The translations under genes and the position numbers were made by a program. The notes beneath the pieces are model-generated. The model saw nothing but the letters and a program-made list of their open reading frames with translations. It was not told the origin of the DNA and did no database searches. 64,000 nucleotides of DNA, from NCBI GenBank assembly GCA_023457255.1, contig JAEWMB010000002.1:90103-154102 (forward strand). The letters are read 5' to 3'. This stretch comes from Bacillota bacterium. GTDB taxonomy: Bacteria; Bacillota; Clostridia; Lachnospirales; Lachnospiraceae. Shown piece by piece: positions 24,828 to 33,791 of the stretch. The stretch's first letter is position 1. Each line of letters begins with the position of its first letter.

Positions 24828-26576
24828 ATGCATATTGCATGGTCATTGGATGCCTTATACACAGGGTATGAGGATGAGAGATTTAAGAACGACATGAAAC
24901 GATATGATGCTCTTGTTGTTGAGATGGAAAATCTATCGAAAGAGCTTGATAGCTTGCCTGAAAAACAGGCATTCGATAAAATTTTTGATTGTTTGGAGGA
25001 ATCATATCGTTTAGAGTACCTCGCAGTGTACTGCTCATTGCGTCAGTCCACGAATACGTCGGAAGCAGAGGCAGTCTCATATCTTGGGCAAATGAAGCAA
25101 AAGTCATCCGATTTAACAAAGTTCACAACGATTTTTATGAAATACATTGCAAAGACCGAAGAAATCGAGGGGTTAATCAAGGAGGATGAAAGACTTAGTG
25201 AATATGCTTTCCTCATTCATAAAATTAAAGAAAGCAATCAACATCTTTTAAGTGATGAGGCAGAAGAAATCATTGCTAAGATGTCTATTTCAGGTTCAAG
25301 TGCATGGAGTGATTTACAAGGTTATCTAACTTCCACAGTAAAAGTTTTGTATGAGGGAACGGAAATTACTCTTTCGGAAATCCGTAATATGGCATATAGT
25401 ACGGAGAAAGCGATTCGAAAGAGAGCTTATGAGGCAGAACTGGAAAGTTACAATAAAATAAAAGACAGTATCGCATATTCATTAAATAGTATAAAACTCC
25501 AAGTGTTAACCTTGGCAAAGTTACGTGGTTACTCTTCTGTCCTTGATATGACGCTGGAGCAATCAAATATGAAAAAATCCACCTTGGATGCGATGTTTAC
25601 GGCAATAAAAGAGTATATGCCAAAATTTCATGAGTACCTTAGATTAAAAGGAAAGGCTTTAGGACATGAGAAGGGATTACCATGGTATGATTTATTTGCA
25701 CCAATGGGAGCATGTGAAAAGAAATATAGTATTGAAGAAGCAAAAGAGTATTTATTAACGCGTTTTCAAAGCTTTGCTCCAGATTTAGTACAAATGGTGG
25801 AAAGAGCATTTGAGGAAGGATGGATTGATTTTTATCCTAAGACCGGTAAGGTTGGCGGAGCTTTTTGTTACAACCTTCATCCATTAAAGCAAAGTAGGGT
25901 TTTAACAAATTACGATGGTACAATTTCCGATATTGTTACATTGGCACATGAACTTGGTCACGCTTACCATAATCATAACATTCATGGGCATCGTATTTTA
26001 AATAGTGAGTATTCAATGCCTGTTGCAGAAACCGCATCTACTTTTAATGAAAATGTTATTCTTAATGCAGCGATAAAAGAGGCTGACGGGGCAGAAAAGC
26101 TTGCGTTAATTGAAGGACAATTGCAGGATGCCACTCAGATTATTTGTGATATTTATTCTCGTTATCTCTTTGAGACTGCTGTGATTGAAAATCGCAGTAA
26201 TAATTTTATGTTTGCAGATGAGCTAAGTAAGATGATGCTGACAGCACAAAAAGAAGCTTATGGAGATGGTCTTGATTCTGAATATTTACATCCTTATATG
26301 TGGGTATGTAAGAGTCATTATTATTCCGGACAGGTTAGCTTTTATAACTTCCCATATGCCTTTGGCGGTTTATTTGCGAGAGGTTTATATGCGAAGTATT
26401 TAGAAGAGGGTGAAGCATTCTTACCAAAATACCGGGTACTTTTATATGCAACAACAATAAGCGATGTAGAGGATGCCGCAAAGGTTGCCGGAATTGATTT
26501 GACAGATCCGGAGTTTTTCCGTAAGGCATTACAAACAATAGCAGATCAGATTGATGAGTTTAAGAGCTTAATTTAG
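24828..26576 (+). CDS. pepF: Oligoendopeptidase F (M3 family zinc metallopeptidase)
   Basis: Cytoplasmic peptidase that trims peptides of roughly 7-17 residues. I start at ATG 24828 after GAGGAAG, giving 582 residues; an earlier ATG at 24768 adds 20 basic residues without a ribosome site. The N-terminal helical domain (about 1-190) caps the tunnel. The catalytic domain shows the HExxH zinc motif H374-ELG-H378 (LAHELGHAYHNH) and the third zinc ligand region AETASTFNENV about 25 residues later, plus the late tyrosines in HYYSGQVSFYNFPYAFG. It is monocistronic, with no transporter alongside. Confidence 0.93.
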   Translation: MHIAWSLDALYTGYEDERFKNDMKRYDALVVEMENLSKELDSLPEKQAFDKIFDCLEESYRLEYLAVYCSLRQSTNTSEAEAVSYLGQMKQKSSDLTKFTTIFMKYIAKTEEIEGLIKEDERLSEYAFLIHKIKESNQHLLSDEAEEIIAKMSISGSSAWSDLQGYLTSTVKVLYEGTEITLSEIRNMAYSTEKAIRKRAYEAELESYNKIKDSIAYSLNSIKLQVLTLAKLRGYSSVLDMTLEQSNMKKSTLDAMFTAIKEYMPKFHEYLRLKGKALGHEKGLPWYDLFAPMGACEKKYSIEEAKEYLLTRFQSFAPDLVQMVERAFEEGWIDFYPKTGKVGGAFCYNLHPLKQSRVLTNYDGTISDIVTLAHELGHAYHNHNIHGHRILNSEYSMPVAETASTFNENVILNAAIKEADGAEKLALIEGQLQDATQIICDIYSRYLFETAVIENRSNNFMFADELSKMMLTAQKEAYGDGLDSEYLHPYMWVCKSHYYSGQVSFYNFPYAFGGLFARGLYAKYLEEGEAFLPKYRVLLYATTISDVEDAAKVAGIDLTDPEFFRKALQTIADQIDEFKSLI

Positions 26577-26681
26577 GTCGTAAATTTCTGTGATTTTGCA
26601 GAATCTAATGCTTTCTTAATTTTTTCTTACGATTTATATGGTATAATGGGATAAATAGCTGGAAGTTAGGGGAAGTGGAAG

Positions 26682-27701
26682 ATGAAGCATAAAAATATAT
26701 GGTTCCTAGTTAGCTTATTTCTTATATTAATATTAAGCGGATGCCAGAGAAATTTTTATTTTACAACAGATGGTGAACGGTATACAGAAGATAATATGAA
26801 TTATTTTGGTACGGTTAAGGAGCCGGTCGAGGAGATTACTGCGATTAATGTGAATACGCAGTATGCAGATTTTGAGATTATAGCTTCTGATGGATATTAC
26901 GTAGAATATTCTTATTATTATGTAGATGAGGAGCCCGTCCTTACTATAATAGATGGTACATTGACTTTTAATGATAGCAGCATGAATCAAGGCGGATATT
27001 CGATTAGTCTTAAAAAGCCTAATTATTTTAAGCTATATGTACCTGCAGCCGCAGATTTTAATAAAGCTAATATTACGGTGTCAAGCGGTAATGTCTCAAT
27101 GGGAAGCTTCTCTGCTAAAGAGGTAAAGGTTGAGAATTCATATGGAGATACCATAGTAACAACAGCGGCAATTGATAAGCTTACTACTGTGACTTCCTCC
27201 GGTCGGCTGACAATTGAGAGAAGTGCGATAGGAGAAGCAGATATCAAAAACTACTATGGTGATATCGTGATAAGAAGTATAAATGAAAAAGAAGATTTTG
27301 CAACGAAAGAATACCCGGATGCAAGTATTTCTTTCGAGCTTAGCAGCGGCAGTTTAGAGATAGAGAAACTTAATGCCGGGGAATTGCAGTTTGATAATTC
27401 TTATGGCGGCGTTAGGGTGGAGGATTCTGTGATTACATCACTAAAAGGTAAATTAAGCAGCGGAGATGTTACCGTTTTGGATTGTAAGATGGAACAGATA
27501 GATATTGATAATTCTTACGGTAAGATAGATGTAATGTTAATAGGAAAACAAGAGGATTATTGCCTTGATATTACATCAAGGTATGGTGATGTCTGGGTTG
27601 AAAGAAAAAAATATGACGGTTCGGTTCTTATAGATAAAGGTGGAACGAAGCGCATAGAATTGTACTTATCCAGCGGTAATGCAAAGATTTCTTTCCGATA
27701 G
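26682..27701 (+). CDS. DUF4097-type beta-helix lipoprotein
   Basis: 339 residues. The signal peptide ends in lipobox LSGC (lipidated C21). The mature protein is a repetitive beta-structure with alternating SSG and NSYG turns: ITVSSGNVSMGSF, VENSYGDTIV, VTSSGRLTIERS, FELSSGSLEIEKL, FDNSYGGVRVEDS, LSSGDVTVLDC, IDNSYGKIDVM and LSSGNAKISF. This is the pattern of DUF4097 (putative adhesin) proteins, often linked with envelope-stress systems. It precedes a DUF3810 membrane protein by 29 bases, so both probably form one envelope-related operon. TATAAT at 26642-26647 is a likely -10 box. Confidence 0.85.
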   Translation: MKHKNIWFLVSLFLILILSGCQRNFYFTTDGERYTEDNMNYFGTVKEPVEEITAINVNTQYADFEIIASDGYYVEYSYYYVDEEPVLTIIDGTLTFNDSSMNQGGYSISLKKPNYFKLYVPAAADFNKANITVSSGNVSMGSFSAKEVKVENSYGDTIVTTAAIDKLTTVTSSGRLTIERSAIGEADIKNYYGDIVIRSINEKEDFATKEYPDASISFELSSGSLEIEKLNAGELQFDNSYGGVRVEDSVITSLKGKLSSGDVTVLDCKMEQIDIDNSYGKIDVMLIGKQEDYCLDITSRYGDVWVERKKYDGSVLIDKGGTKRIELYLSSGNAKISFR

Positions 27702-27730
27702 ATTGTATATTAGAGAAATGAGGTAATACG

Positions 27731-28873
27731 ATGAGAGAAAAGAAACCGGGTCAACCGTTGCCAAAATTCCGACAATTGTTACGTTTGAAACGTAATTTCA
27801 TTCTGCTGCTATTACCCATTTCTTTTTTCTTGCTTCGATTCGCTATGGAAAGCAGTTATTTTACTGAAAAAGTTTTAATAAAATTTTTCTATCGCCCATG
27901 GTCTTTATGTTTATCAACGCTTACTGGTGTTCTGCCTTTTTCTCTTACAGAGATTATTCTTGTTCTTGGTCCTGTGCTGTTAACCATTTTTCTCATTCGA
28001 TTCCTAATACATAGCATCAAAAGGAGAGAAGATCGTTACATAGTAATCGGAAAAGGAATCATTAATATTTTTTGCGGCATTAGTATTGCATTGACTTTGT
28101 ATATCTTAGGATGCGGAATTAATTATTATCGTTATCCTTTTAGCTATTACAGCGGTTTAACAATCTTGGAATCCTCCGAAGATGAGTTATATGAATTATG
28201 CGTATCGTTAGCACTGCGTGCAAATGAACTAAGGGATACTATTTCTTCCGTGGATGATAGAGGTGTTTATGTTTCTACAATGAGTACGAAAGAATTAATG
28301 CAGGAGACAAAACGGGCATATCAAAAAATTGCAGAGGACTACCCGATATTGGCGGGACGGTATCCTGCGGCAAAGCCCATGATATTTTCACGTGGAATGT
28401 CAAAAATGGAGCTAACGGGTATCTTTATTCCATTTATAATGGAGGCAAATGTCAACGTGGATATTCCGGATTACTCGATAGCATCAACGGCATGCCATGA
28501 ATTGGCTCATTTACGTGGTTTTATGAGAGAAGATGAGGCAAATTATATCGCTTATTTGGTTTGTACTGCTTCTGATAAAACAGAACTGAAATATAGTGGT
28601 GTCATGCAGGCACTTATTATCGCCGGGAATGCACTCTATGACAAGAATAAGGAGCTTTATATGGAGGTTAGAACTTTATATAATGAAGGAGTATATGCGG
28701 ACCTGGCCGATAATTCGGCTTATTGGAGTGAGTTTGAGAATACTGCGGTAAGCAATGCCGTAGCGGCGATAAACGATACGTATTTAAAGGTGAACAACCA
28801 AGAAGACGGAGTACAAAGCTATGGGAGGATGGTCGACCTTTTGCTGGCTGAATACCGAGAGCTTAAAAAATAA
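27731..28873 (+). CDS. DUF3810 membrane protein with HELAH motif
   Basis: 380 residues. A basic N-terminus is followed by three transmembrane helices (about 23-40, 73-96 and 111-135). The large remaining domain carries STACHELAHLRGFMREDEAN, a zinc-protease-like HExxH with a downstream acidic residue, as in DUF3810 proteins. The family is regarded as a putative membrane-linked metallopeptidase with no assigned substrate. It follows the DUF4097 lipoprotein by 29 bases. GAGGTAAT provides the ribosome site for ATG 27731. Confidence 0.85.
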   Translation: MREKKPGQPLPKFRQLLRLKRNFILLLLPISFFLLRFAMESSYFTEKVLIKFFYRPWSLCLSTLTGVLPFSLTEIILVLGPVLLTIFLIRFLIHSIKRREDRYIVIGKGIINIFCGISIALTLYILGCGINYYRYPFSYYSGLTILESSEDELYELCVSLALRANELRDTISSVDDRGVYVSTMSTKELMQETKRAYQKIAEDYPILAGRYPAAKPMIFSRGMSKMELTGIFIPFIMEANVNVDIPDYSIASTACHELAHLRGFMREDEANYIAYLVCTASDKTELKYSGVMQALIIAGNALYDKNKELYMEVRTLYNEGVYADLADNSAYWSEFENTAVSNAVAAINDTYLKVNNQEDGVQSYGRMVDLLLAEYRELKK

Positions 28874-28879
28874 AAAACT

Positions 28880-29042
28880 TAAATCAATTTATGAAAGACA
28901 GGGAATCGATATAGCTCTGACACTTACCGGAAGGGGGGATACAACCTTAGATGCGGTAACCGGTGCTTCCTTCCCTCAAGCTAAAACAGTGCGGATAATG
29001 AGGGGGAGGTGCATTGTGCCACTTGGGAAATGGAAGTTATAG
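28880..29042 (+). pseudogene. Possible C-terminal fragment of a secreted Ig-like domain protein
   Basis: A reading frame past the DUF3810 stop gives TLDAVTGASFPQAKTVRI and then IVPLGKWKL before a stop at 29042. DAVTGAS-(x)n-VPxGKY is a pattern I associate with DUF2271/FlgD-like Ig domains; DAVTGAS also resembles part of FMN-binding domains, but the residues after it fit less well. There is no start codon with a ribosome site, so it is at best a gene remnant. The remaining bases to 29218 hold the promoter of the next gene. Confidence 0.25.
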
Positions 29043-29045
29043 GAT

Positions 29046-29074
29046 TTGACATTATTCTACAAGAGTGTTACAAT
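29046..29074 (+). promoter_or_regulatory. Promoter of the cell-wall hydrolase gene
   Basis: TTGACA (29046-29051), 17 bases, TACAAT (29069-29074). The leader to the start codon is about 140 bases. Confidence 0.65.
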
Positions 29075-29218
29075 TATTACGTAAATATTACAGTTATATG
29101 AAGTTCATGTAAGATATCTTTCCAGTGCTAAGATAAATTATATGGAAAGATACATACTTAGTAGCTTCCCCAAGGCATGAAACAATGTTTTTTGCCGCTT
29201 TAAGTAAGGAGAATTGAT

Positions 29219-29785
29219 ATGAAATTAAAAAAACTATTTACCCTACTATTGATTGCCTGTTTATTGGCTGGTGCAGCAAAGACTCCGATAAGAACAGAAG
29301 CCAGCACTGCAAAGTCTTACACAAGTTCCGAGTTAAGACTGCTGACTGCTATTATCTATTGTGAAGCGGGGTGGGAAAGTTATAAAGGAAAAGTTGCGGT
29401 TGGGAATGTTATTTTAAATCGTGTGGAAAGCAATACCTTTGACCATGTTACCACGATTAGAGAAGCTGTCTATGATTTAAAGCGCTGGGGGCGTCAGTTT
29501 GAGCCGGTATATAGTTTAACTTCCAATGGAAAATACACACCCAAGGGTGCACCATTAGAAAAAGCGCTGCAGTTATATACCTATGGCAATTATAAAAGTG
29601 AGGAACAAAAACAAGTGATGGAAGAATGTAAAAAAGCTGCAAAAGCCGCATGGAACGGAACGAAAGTAATTGGTGATTATCTATACTTTAATAGTTATGT
29701 AGCATCCACCAAAGCGAAGTGCGTAAAGGCTGATATACCATATAAGATTATCGGAAAACATATCTTTTTTCAAAGATTCTATTAG
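29219..29785 (+). CDS. Secreted cell-wall hydrolase, SleB/CwlJ-type (Hydrolase_2)
   Basis: 188 residues with a cleavable signal peptide (about 1-29, KKLFTLLLIACLLAGAAKTP). The mature protein is almost entirely one SleB-like domain: SSELRLLTAIIYCEAGWESY contains the catalytic glutamate of the EAG motif, then KVAVGNVILNRVESNTF, and near the end YLYFNSYVAS. Enzymes of this family degrade spore cortex during germination or remodel peptidoglycan in growing cells; the lack of a peptidoglycan-binding domain favours general remodelling. AAGGAG precedes ATG 29219. A terminator follows, so the gene is monocistronic. Confidence 0.88.
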   Translation: MKLKKLFTLLLIACLLAGAAKTPIRTEASTAKSYTSSELRLLTAIIYCEAGWESYKGKVAVGNVILNRVESNTFDHVTTIREAVYDLKRWGRQFEPVYSLTSNGKYTPKGAPLEKALQLYTYGNYKSEEQKQVMEECKKAAKAAWNGTKVIGDYLYFNSYVASTKAKCVKADIPYKIIGKHIFFQRFY

Positions 29786-29863
29786 AATTTGATTTTAACT
29801 AAGGATATTACCTCAAAATTATAAAGTATAAATTTGCAACAAAGTTGATAATGATTTGTAAGG

Positions 29864-29909
29864 AAACCTCTTATCTGGCATCATAGCAGTGTGCCAATAA
29901 GAGGTTTTT
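29864..29909 (+). terminator. Intrinsic terminator after the hydrolase gene
   Basis: AAACCTCTTAT pairs with ATAAGAGGTTT with an inner GGCA/TGCC pair, followed by a T-run. The rest of 29910-30096 holds only the AT-rich upstream region of glnS. Confidence 0.85.
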
Positions 29910-30096
29910 ATAGTTATGCCGGGAAACTGTTCAAAAGTGTATTTTTTGCTTGTTATAAATCTCAATTATTACCACTGTAAAAAGATTTTATCTTTTCTAT
30001 TTGAAAGATGTGTGATATGATATAAAGTAGATTGTTTTAAATTAATTAGATGCTATTTAGGCAGAATTATTGAGATATCATTTGAGGAGGAACATC

Positions 30097-31794
30097 ATGG
30101 ACATCGATGTTAACAAACCAGAGGGAAATGAGACAGTAGGAAAAGAAGTTGTCTCCAAAAACTTTATTGAGCAGATTATTGATAAAGATATATCAGAGGG
30201 TTATTGTAAAAAGGTAGTGACCAGATTCCCGCCGGAACCAAACGGTTATCTTCATATTGGACATGCAAAATCTATACTTTTAAATAGTGGATTAGCTAAA
30301 AAATATGGAGGTACTTTTAATTTACGTTTTGATGATACCAATCCGACCAAGGAAAAGACAGAGTTTGTTGAATCCATTATTGAGGATGTAAAATGGATTG
30401 GCGGAGATTTTGAGGACCGCCTCTTCTTTGCTTCCGACTATTTTGAACAGATGTATGAAGGTGCGGTGAAACTAATTAAAAAAGGGAAAGCTTTTGTCTG
30501 TGACTTATCTGCCGAAGAGATGAGAGAGTATCGCGGTACCTTAACACAACCAGGTAAAAACAGCCCTTACCGTGACCGAAGTGAGGGGGAAAACCTCGAT
30601 TTATTCGAAAGAATGAAGAATGGTGAATTTCCGGATGGTTCGAAAGTGCTTCGAGCGAAAATTGATATGTCGTCTCCTAACATCAATATGCGTGATCCGG
30701 TGATATACCGGGTAGCGAGAATGACACACCACAACACAGGAGATGCCTGGTGTATTTATCCAATGTATGACTTTGCACATCCAATTGAGGATGCAATCGA
30801 AGGAATTACACATTCCATCTGTACTCTTGAATTTGAAGATCATAGACCGCTTTATGACTGGGTAGTACGTGAACTTGAATATGAGAATCCACCGAAGCAG
30901 ATTGAGTTTGCAAAGATGTATTTAACTAACGTAATTACCGGAAAGCGTTATATAAAGAAATTAGTAGAAGATGGAATTGTAGACGGATGGGATGACCCAA
31001 GATTAGTGAGCATCAGTGCATTAAGAAGAAGAGGCTTTACTCCGGAATCGATTCGTATGTTTATGGAGCTTTGCGGGGTTTCAAAGAGTAATAGCTCGGT
31101 AGATTATGCAATGCTTGAGTATTGTATTCGTGAGGATTTGAAACTAAAAGCAAACCGTGTAATGGCAATCATAGATCCAATTAAGCTAATTATTACGAAT
31201 TATCCGGAAGGACAAACAGAGTATTTAGAGGCAATGAATAATCAGGAAAATGAAGAGATGGGTACAAGAGAAGTACCATTTGGAAGAGAACTCTATATTG
31301 AAAGGGATGATTTCATGGCCGCGCCGCCAAAGAAATATTTCCGCCTTTTTCCTGGAAACGAAGTTCGGTTGATGAACGCTTATTTTGTAACCTGTACCGA
31401 TTATAAGACAGATGAAGCTGGAAATGTTACGGAAGTTTACTGTACTTATGATCCGGAAACAAAGAGTGGTTCTGGTTTTAATGCAAGAAAAGTAAAAGGA
31501 ACAATTCATTGGGTATCCGTATCGCATGCAATCAAGGCAGAAGCCAGATTATATGAGAATCTAGTAGACGAGGAAAAAGGTGTATACAATGAAGATGGTT
31601 CTGTTAACCTTAACCCGGATTCCATTATTGTCAAAGAGTGCTACGTAGAGCCAAGCTTACAAGGAGCACAAATATTTGATAGATTTCAGTTCTTAAGAAA
31701 TGGATTCTTCTGTGTGGATTGTAAAGATTCTACAGACGAAAAACTAGTATTTAACAGAATTGCGTCACTAAAGAGCAGTTATAAGCCTGCATAA
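30097..31794 (+). CDS. glnS: Glutaminyl-tRNA synthetase
   Basis: Charges tRNA-Gln directly. I start at ATG 30097 behind GAGGAGG, giving 565 residues; an upstream in-frame ATG at 30070 lies before that ribosome site. Class I motifs are RFPPEPNGYLHIGHAKS (HIGH at residues 53-56), the GlnRS/GluRS segment LRFDDTNPTKEKTEFV, DFAHPIEDAIEGITHS, and the KMSKS counterpart VSKSNSS. The C-terminal half contains the beta-barrel anticodon-binding domains seen in bacterial GlnRS. Most Firmicutes instead use GatCAB amidation, but several Lachnospiraceae have this enzyme. The next gene starts 12 bases after its stop. Confidence 0.95.
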   Translation: MDIDVNKPEGNETVGKEVVSKNFIEQIIDKDISEGYCKKVVTRFPPEPNGYLHIGHAKSILLNSGLAKKYGGTFNLRFDDTNPTKEKTEFVESIIEDVKWIGGDFEDRLFFASDYFEQMYEGAVKLIKKGKAFVCDLSAEEMREYRGTLTQPGKNSPYRDRSEGENLDLFERMKNGEFPDGSKVLRAKIDMSSPNINMRDPVIYRVARMTHHNTGDAWCIYPMYDFAHPIEDAIEGITHSICTLEFEDHRPLYDWVVRELEYENPPKQIEFAKMYLTNVITGKRYIKKLVEDGIVDGWDDPRLVSISALRRRGFTPESIRMFMELCGVSKSNSSVDYAMLEYCIREDLKLKANRVMAIIDPIKLIITNYPEGQTEYLEAMNNQENEEMGTREVPFGRELYIERDDFMAAPPKKYFRLFPGNEVRLMNAYFVTCTDYKTDEAGNVTEVYCTYDPETKSGSGFNARKVKGTIHWVSVSHAIKAEARLYENLVDEEKGVYNEDGSVNLNPDSIIVKECYVEPSLQGAQIFDRFQFLRNGFFCVDCKDSTDEKLVFNRIASLKSSYKPA

Positions 31795-31806
31795 GGAGGG
31801 AATGGC

Positions 31807-32637
31807 ATGGCCAATTTATTTTCTGGGTTAGAAGCAATGGGGTTGGGAAAGCTCACCAACATAGAAGTATATGAAGCGAATGAAGGACAACAAGGAAAGT
31901 CAGAACAGGAAGAAAAGCCACAGATCACGGAGGCGGATTTCATCTTTGATAAAACCTATACCTGTCCGGTATGTGATAATGAGTTTAAGTCTAAAACTGT
32001 AAAAACCGGAAAAGTTAAATTAGTATCTGCGGATACAGATTTACGTCCGAAATACCAGTTAGTCGATTCTTTAAAATACGACGTAGTGGATTGTCCGGTA
32101 TGCGGTTATGCCGCGCTCAATCGTTTCTTTAATTTTATGACTTCACCGCAGGCAAAATTAATTAAGGCTAACATTTCTACAGTTTATAAGGGAGCCGGGC
32201 CTATTGGTGATATCCTAACATACGATGACGCTATTACAAAGCATAAGCTTGCTTTGGTTAACACGATCGTAAAAAAGGGGAAGTTAAGTGAAAGAGCATA
32301 TACTTGTTTAAAAACAGGCTGGTTGATTCGCGGGAAGAGAGAAACTCTTCCTGCAGCTACACCGGATTATAACAAAGTAGTGGCACAATTAGAGGCAGAA
32401 GAGGTTGAATTTTTAGTAAAAGCTTATGAAGGATTTGCAGAAGCCTATTCGAAAGAAAACTTCCCGATGTGTGGAATGGATGAAGCTACCATAACATATC
32501 TTATCGCAGATTTAGCAAGAAGAACGGGGAAAACAGAGGATGCTCTTCGTTATATTTCTAAGGTAATTGTATCGAGAGATGCCAATGAACGTATTAAGGA
32601 AAAGGCAAGACAGTTAAAGGATTTAATGAGTAAGTAG
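31807..32637 (+). CDS. DUF2225 zinc-ribbon/TPR-like protein
   Basis: 276 residues. Two Cys pairs, YTCPVCDNEF and DCPVCGYAAL, flank the TDLRPKYQLVDSLKYDVVDC segment typical of DUF2225, predicting one structural zinc site. The C-terminal half is helical and TPR-like (LARRTGKTEDALRYISKVIV). Proteins of this family are common in clostridia without an assigned function. ATG 31807 follows AAGGAGGG. It is cotranscribed with glnS and probably with the next cysteine-rich gene. Confidence 0.85.
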   Translation: MANLFSGLEAMGLGKLTNIEVYEANEGQQGKSEQEEKPQITEADFIFDKTYTCPVCDNEFKSKTVKTGKVKLVSADTDLRPKYQLVDSLKYDVVDCPVCGYAALNRFFNFMTSPQAKLIKANISTVYKGAGPIGDILTYDDAITKHKLALVNTIVKKGKLSERAYTCLKTGWLIRGKRETLPAATPDYNKVVAQLEAEEVEFLVKAYEGFAEAYSKENFPMCGMDEATITYLIADLARRTGKTEDALRYISKVIVSRDANERIKEKARQLKDLMSK

Positions 32638-32750
32638 GAATACTGACGCATAAAAATATTATTATTAAATAAAGTGACACGAAAGCACCGGATTTGAGGT
32701 AAGTTCATCTTAATTTGGATGCAGGCTAAGGCACGAAGGTAGGAGTTGTT

Positions 32751-33476
32751 ATGAAAGAACAATTATATACGATACCCGTAAATGATGCGTTCGGCAAAGA
32801 TTGTGAATGTCCTGTTTGCGAGATGTATGAAACTCTACAAAAGAATGCGATTGATTTTACCATGGGACCTAGCTACATGGAGGATGATGTACGTATGGTA
32901 ACGGATCGAACAGGCTTTTGCTCCAATCATGTCAAGTTACTATATGAAAATCAGAACCGCCTTGGATTAGCGTTGATGCTAAAGACACATATGGATCGGT
33001 CCATTCAGGAGATAGAAAAGCTGCTGCAGCAAAAGCAAGCAACCGGCGGGGGCTTCTTTAAGAAAAAAGAAGGGCTTCATCCTGTTGTCGATTTTACAAG
33101 AAGTTTAGAGCACTCCTGTTTTGTATGTAATAAAATACGAGGAATGTTTGAGCTTTACCTTGCTTCTTTTTTTTATTTATACCGTAAAGAAGATGAATTT
33201 AAAAAGAAGTTCCGTGCATCAAAAGGTTTCTGTACCAAGCATTTTGGTATGCTTTATGATTTGGCAGAGAAACACTTAAATGGTGTGCTGCTGGAAGAGT
33301 TTCGTTCGGAACTTGGAACTCTTTATACAGAGAATATGAAAAGAGTCAGAGATGATTTAGAATGGTTCACGGATAAGTTTGATTATCGTTATGTCAATGA
33401 ACCATGGAAGAATTCAAAGGATGCTCTTCCGAGAACAATCAGAAAGACCAACAGTGTTCCTGTCGATGATAAATAA
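32751..33476 (+). CDS. DUF6062-type cysteine-rich protein
   Basis: 241 residues. The protein has two similar Cys/His modules: ECPVCEMYETLQ with GFCSNHVKLLYE in the first half, and SCFVCNKIRGMFELY with GFCTKHFGMLYDLAEKHL in the second. This suggests an internal duplication with two metal sites, each built from CxxC and CxxH. The rest is mainly helical and soluble. I know the family (DUF6062) from Lachnospiraceae, without a function. It lies 113 bases after the DUF2225 gene, and a large terminator follows. Confidence 0.8.
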   Translation: MKEQLYTIPVNDAFGKDCECPVCEMYETLQKNAIDFTMGPSYMEDDVRMVTDRTGFCSNHVKLLYENQNRLGLALMLKTHMDRSIQEIEKLLQQKQATGGGFFKKKEGLHPVVDFTRSLEHSCFVCNKIRGMFELYLASFFYLYRKEDEFKKKFRASKGFCTKHFGMLYDLAEKHLNGVLLEEFRSELGTLYTENMKRVRDDLEWFTDKFDYRYVNEPWKNSKDALPRTIRKTNSVPVDDK

Positions 33477-33545
33477 TTTTATTTCTGGAGAATTATTGGC
33501 AGGATTACGAAAGGAATGAATAAAAAGAGAATAGCACTCATAATA

Positions 33546-33625
33546 AGCGAGGACAAACAAAAAATTTCTAAGGTAGTGATGAAGTTTCACTCTGTGATAT
33601 TTTTGTGGTCCTCGCTATTTTATTA
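33546..33625 (+). terminator. Long intrinsic terminator after the DUF6062 gene
   Basis: AGCGAGGAC...CAAAAA pairs with TTTTTGTGGTCCTCGCT, closing a branched hairpin with an inner GTGA..TCAC stem; the tail is ATTTTATT. Confidence 0.75.
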
Positions 33626-33676
33626 GTAAAATTGATTCAGCGGGTTATTATAAATTATTAAACTTTCTAGTTCAGT

Positions 33677-33783
33677 AGATTCTAAAAATCAAGAATCTTA
33701 GATAATCTAATGTTACATGATTGGTATATCCTATAAGGAGATCAAGCCCCTTATAGGACCTTAAACAATCTAATGTTTCATGG
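33677..33783. repeat. Cluster of short repeats and hairpins at the 3' end of the VanZ-like gene
   Basis: Three structures lie together: inverted repeat AGATTCT/AGAATCT (33677-33698), a direct repeat AATCTAATGTT-x-CATG at 33704 and 33767 (15 of 16 bases equal), and between its copies the inverted repeat CCTATAAGG/CCTTATAGG (33730-33757). None ends in a good T-run on either strand. Confidence 0.55.
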
Positions 33784-33791
33784 TGGCTTGT

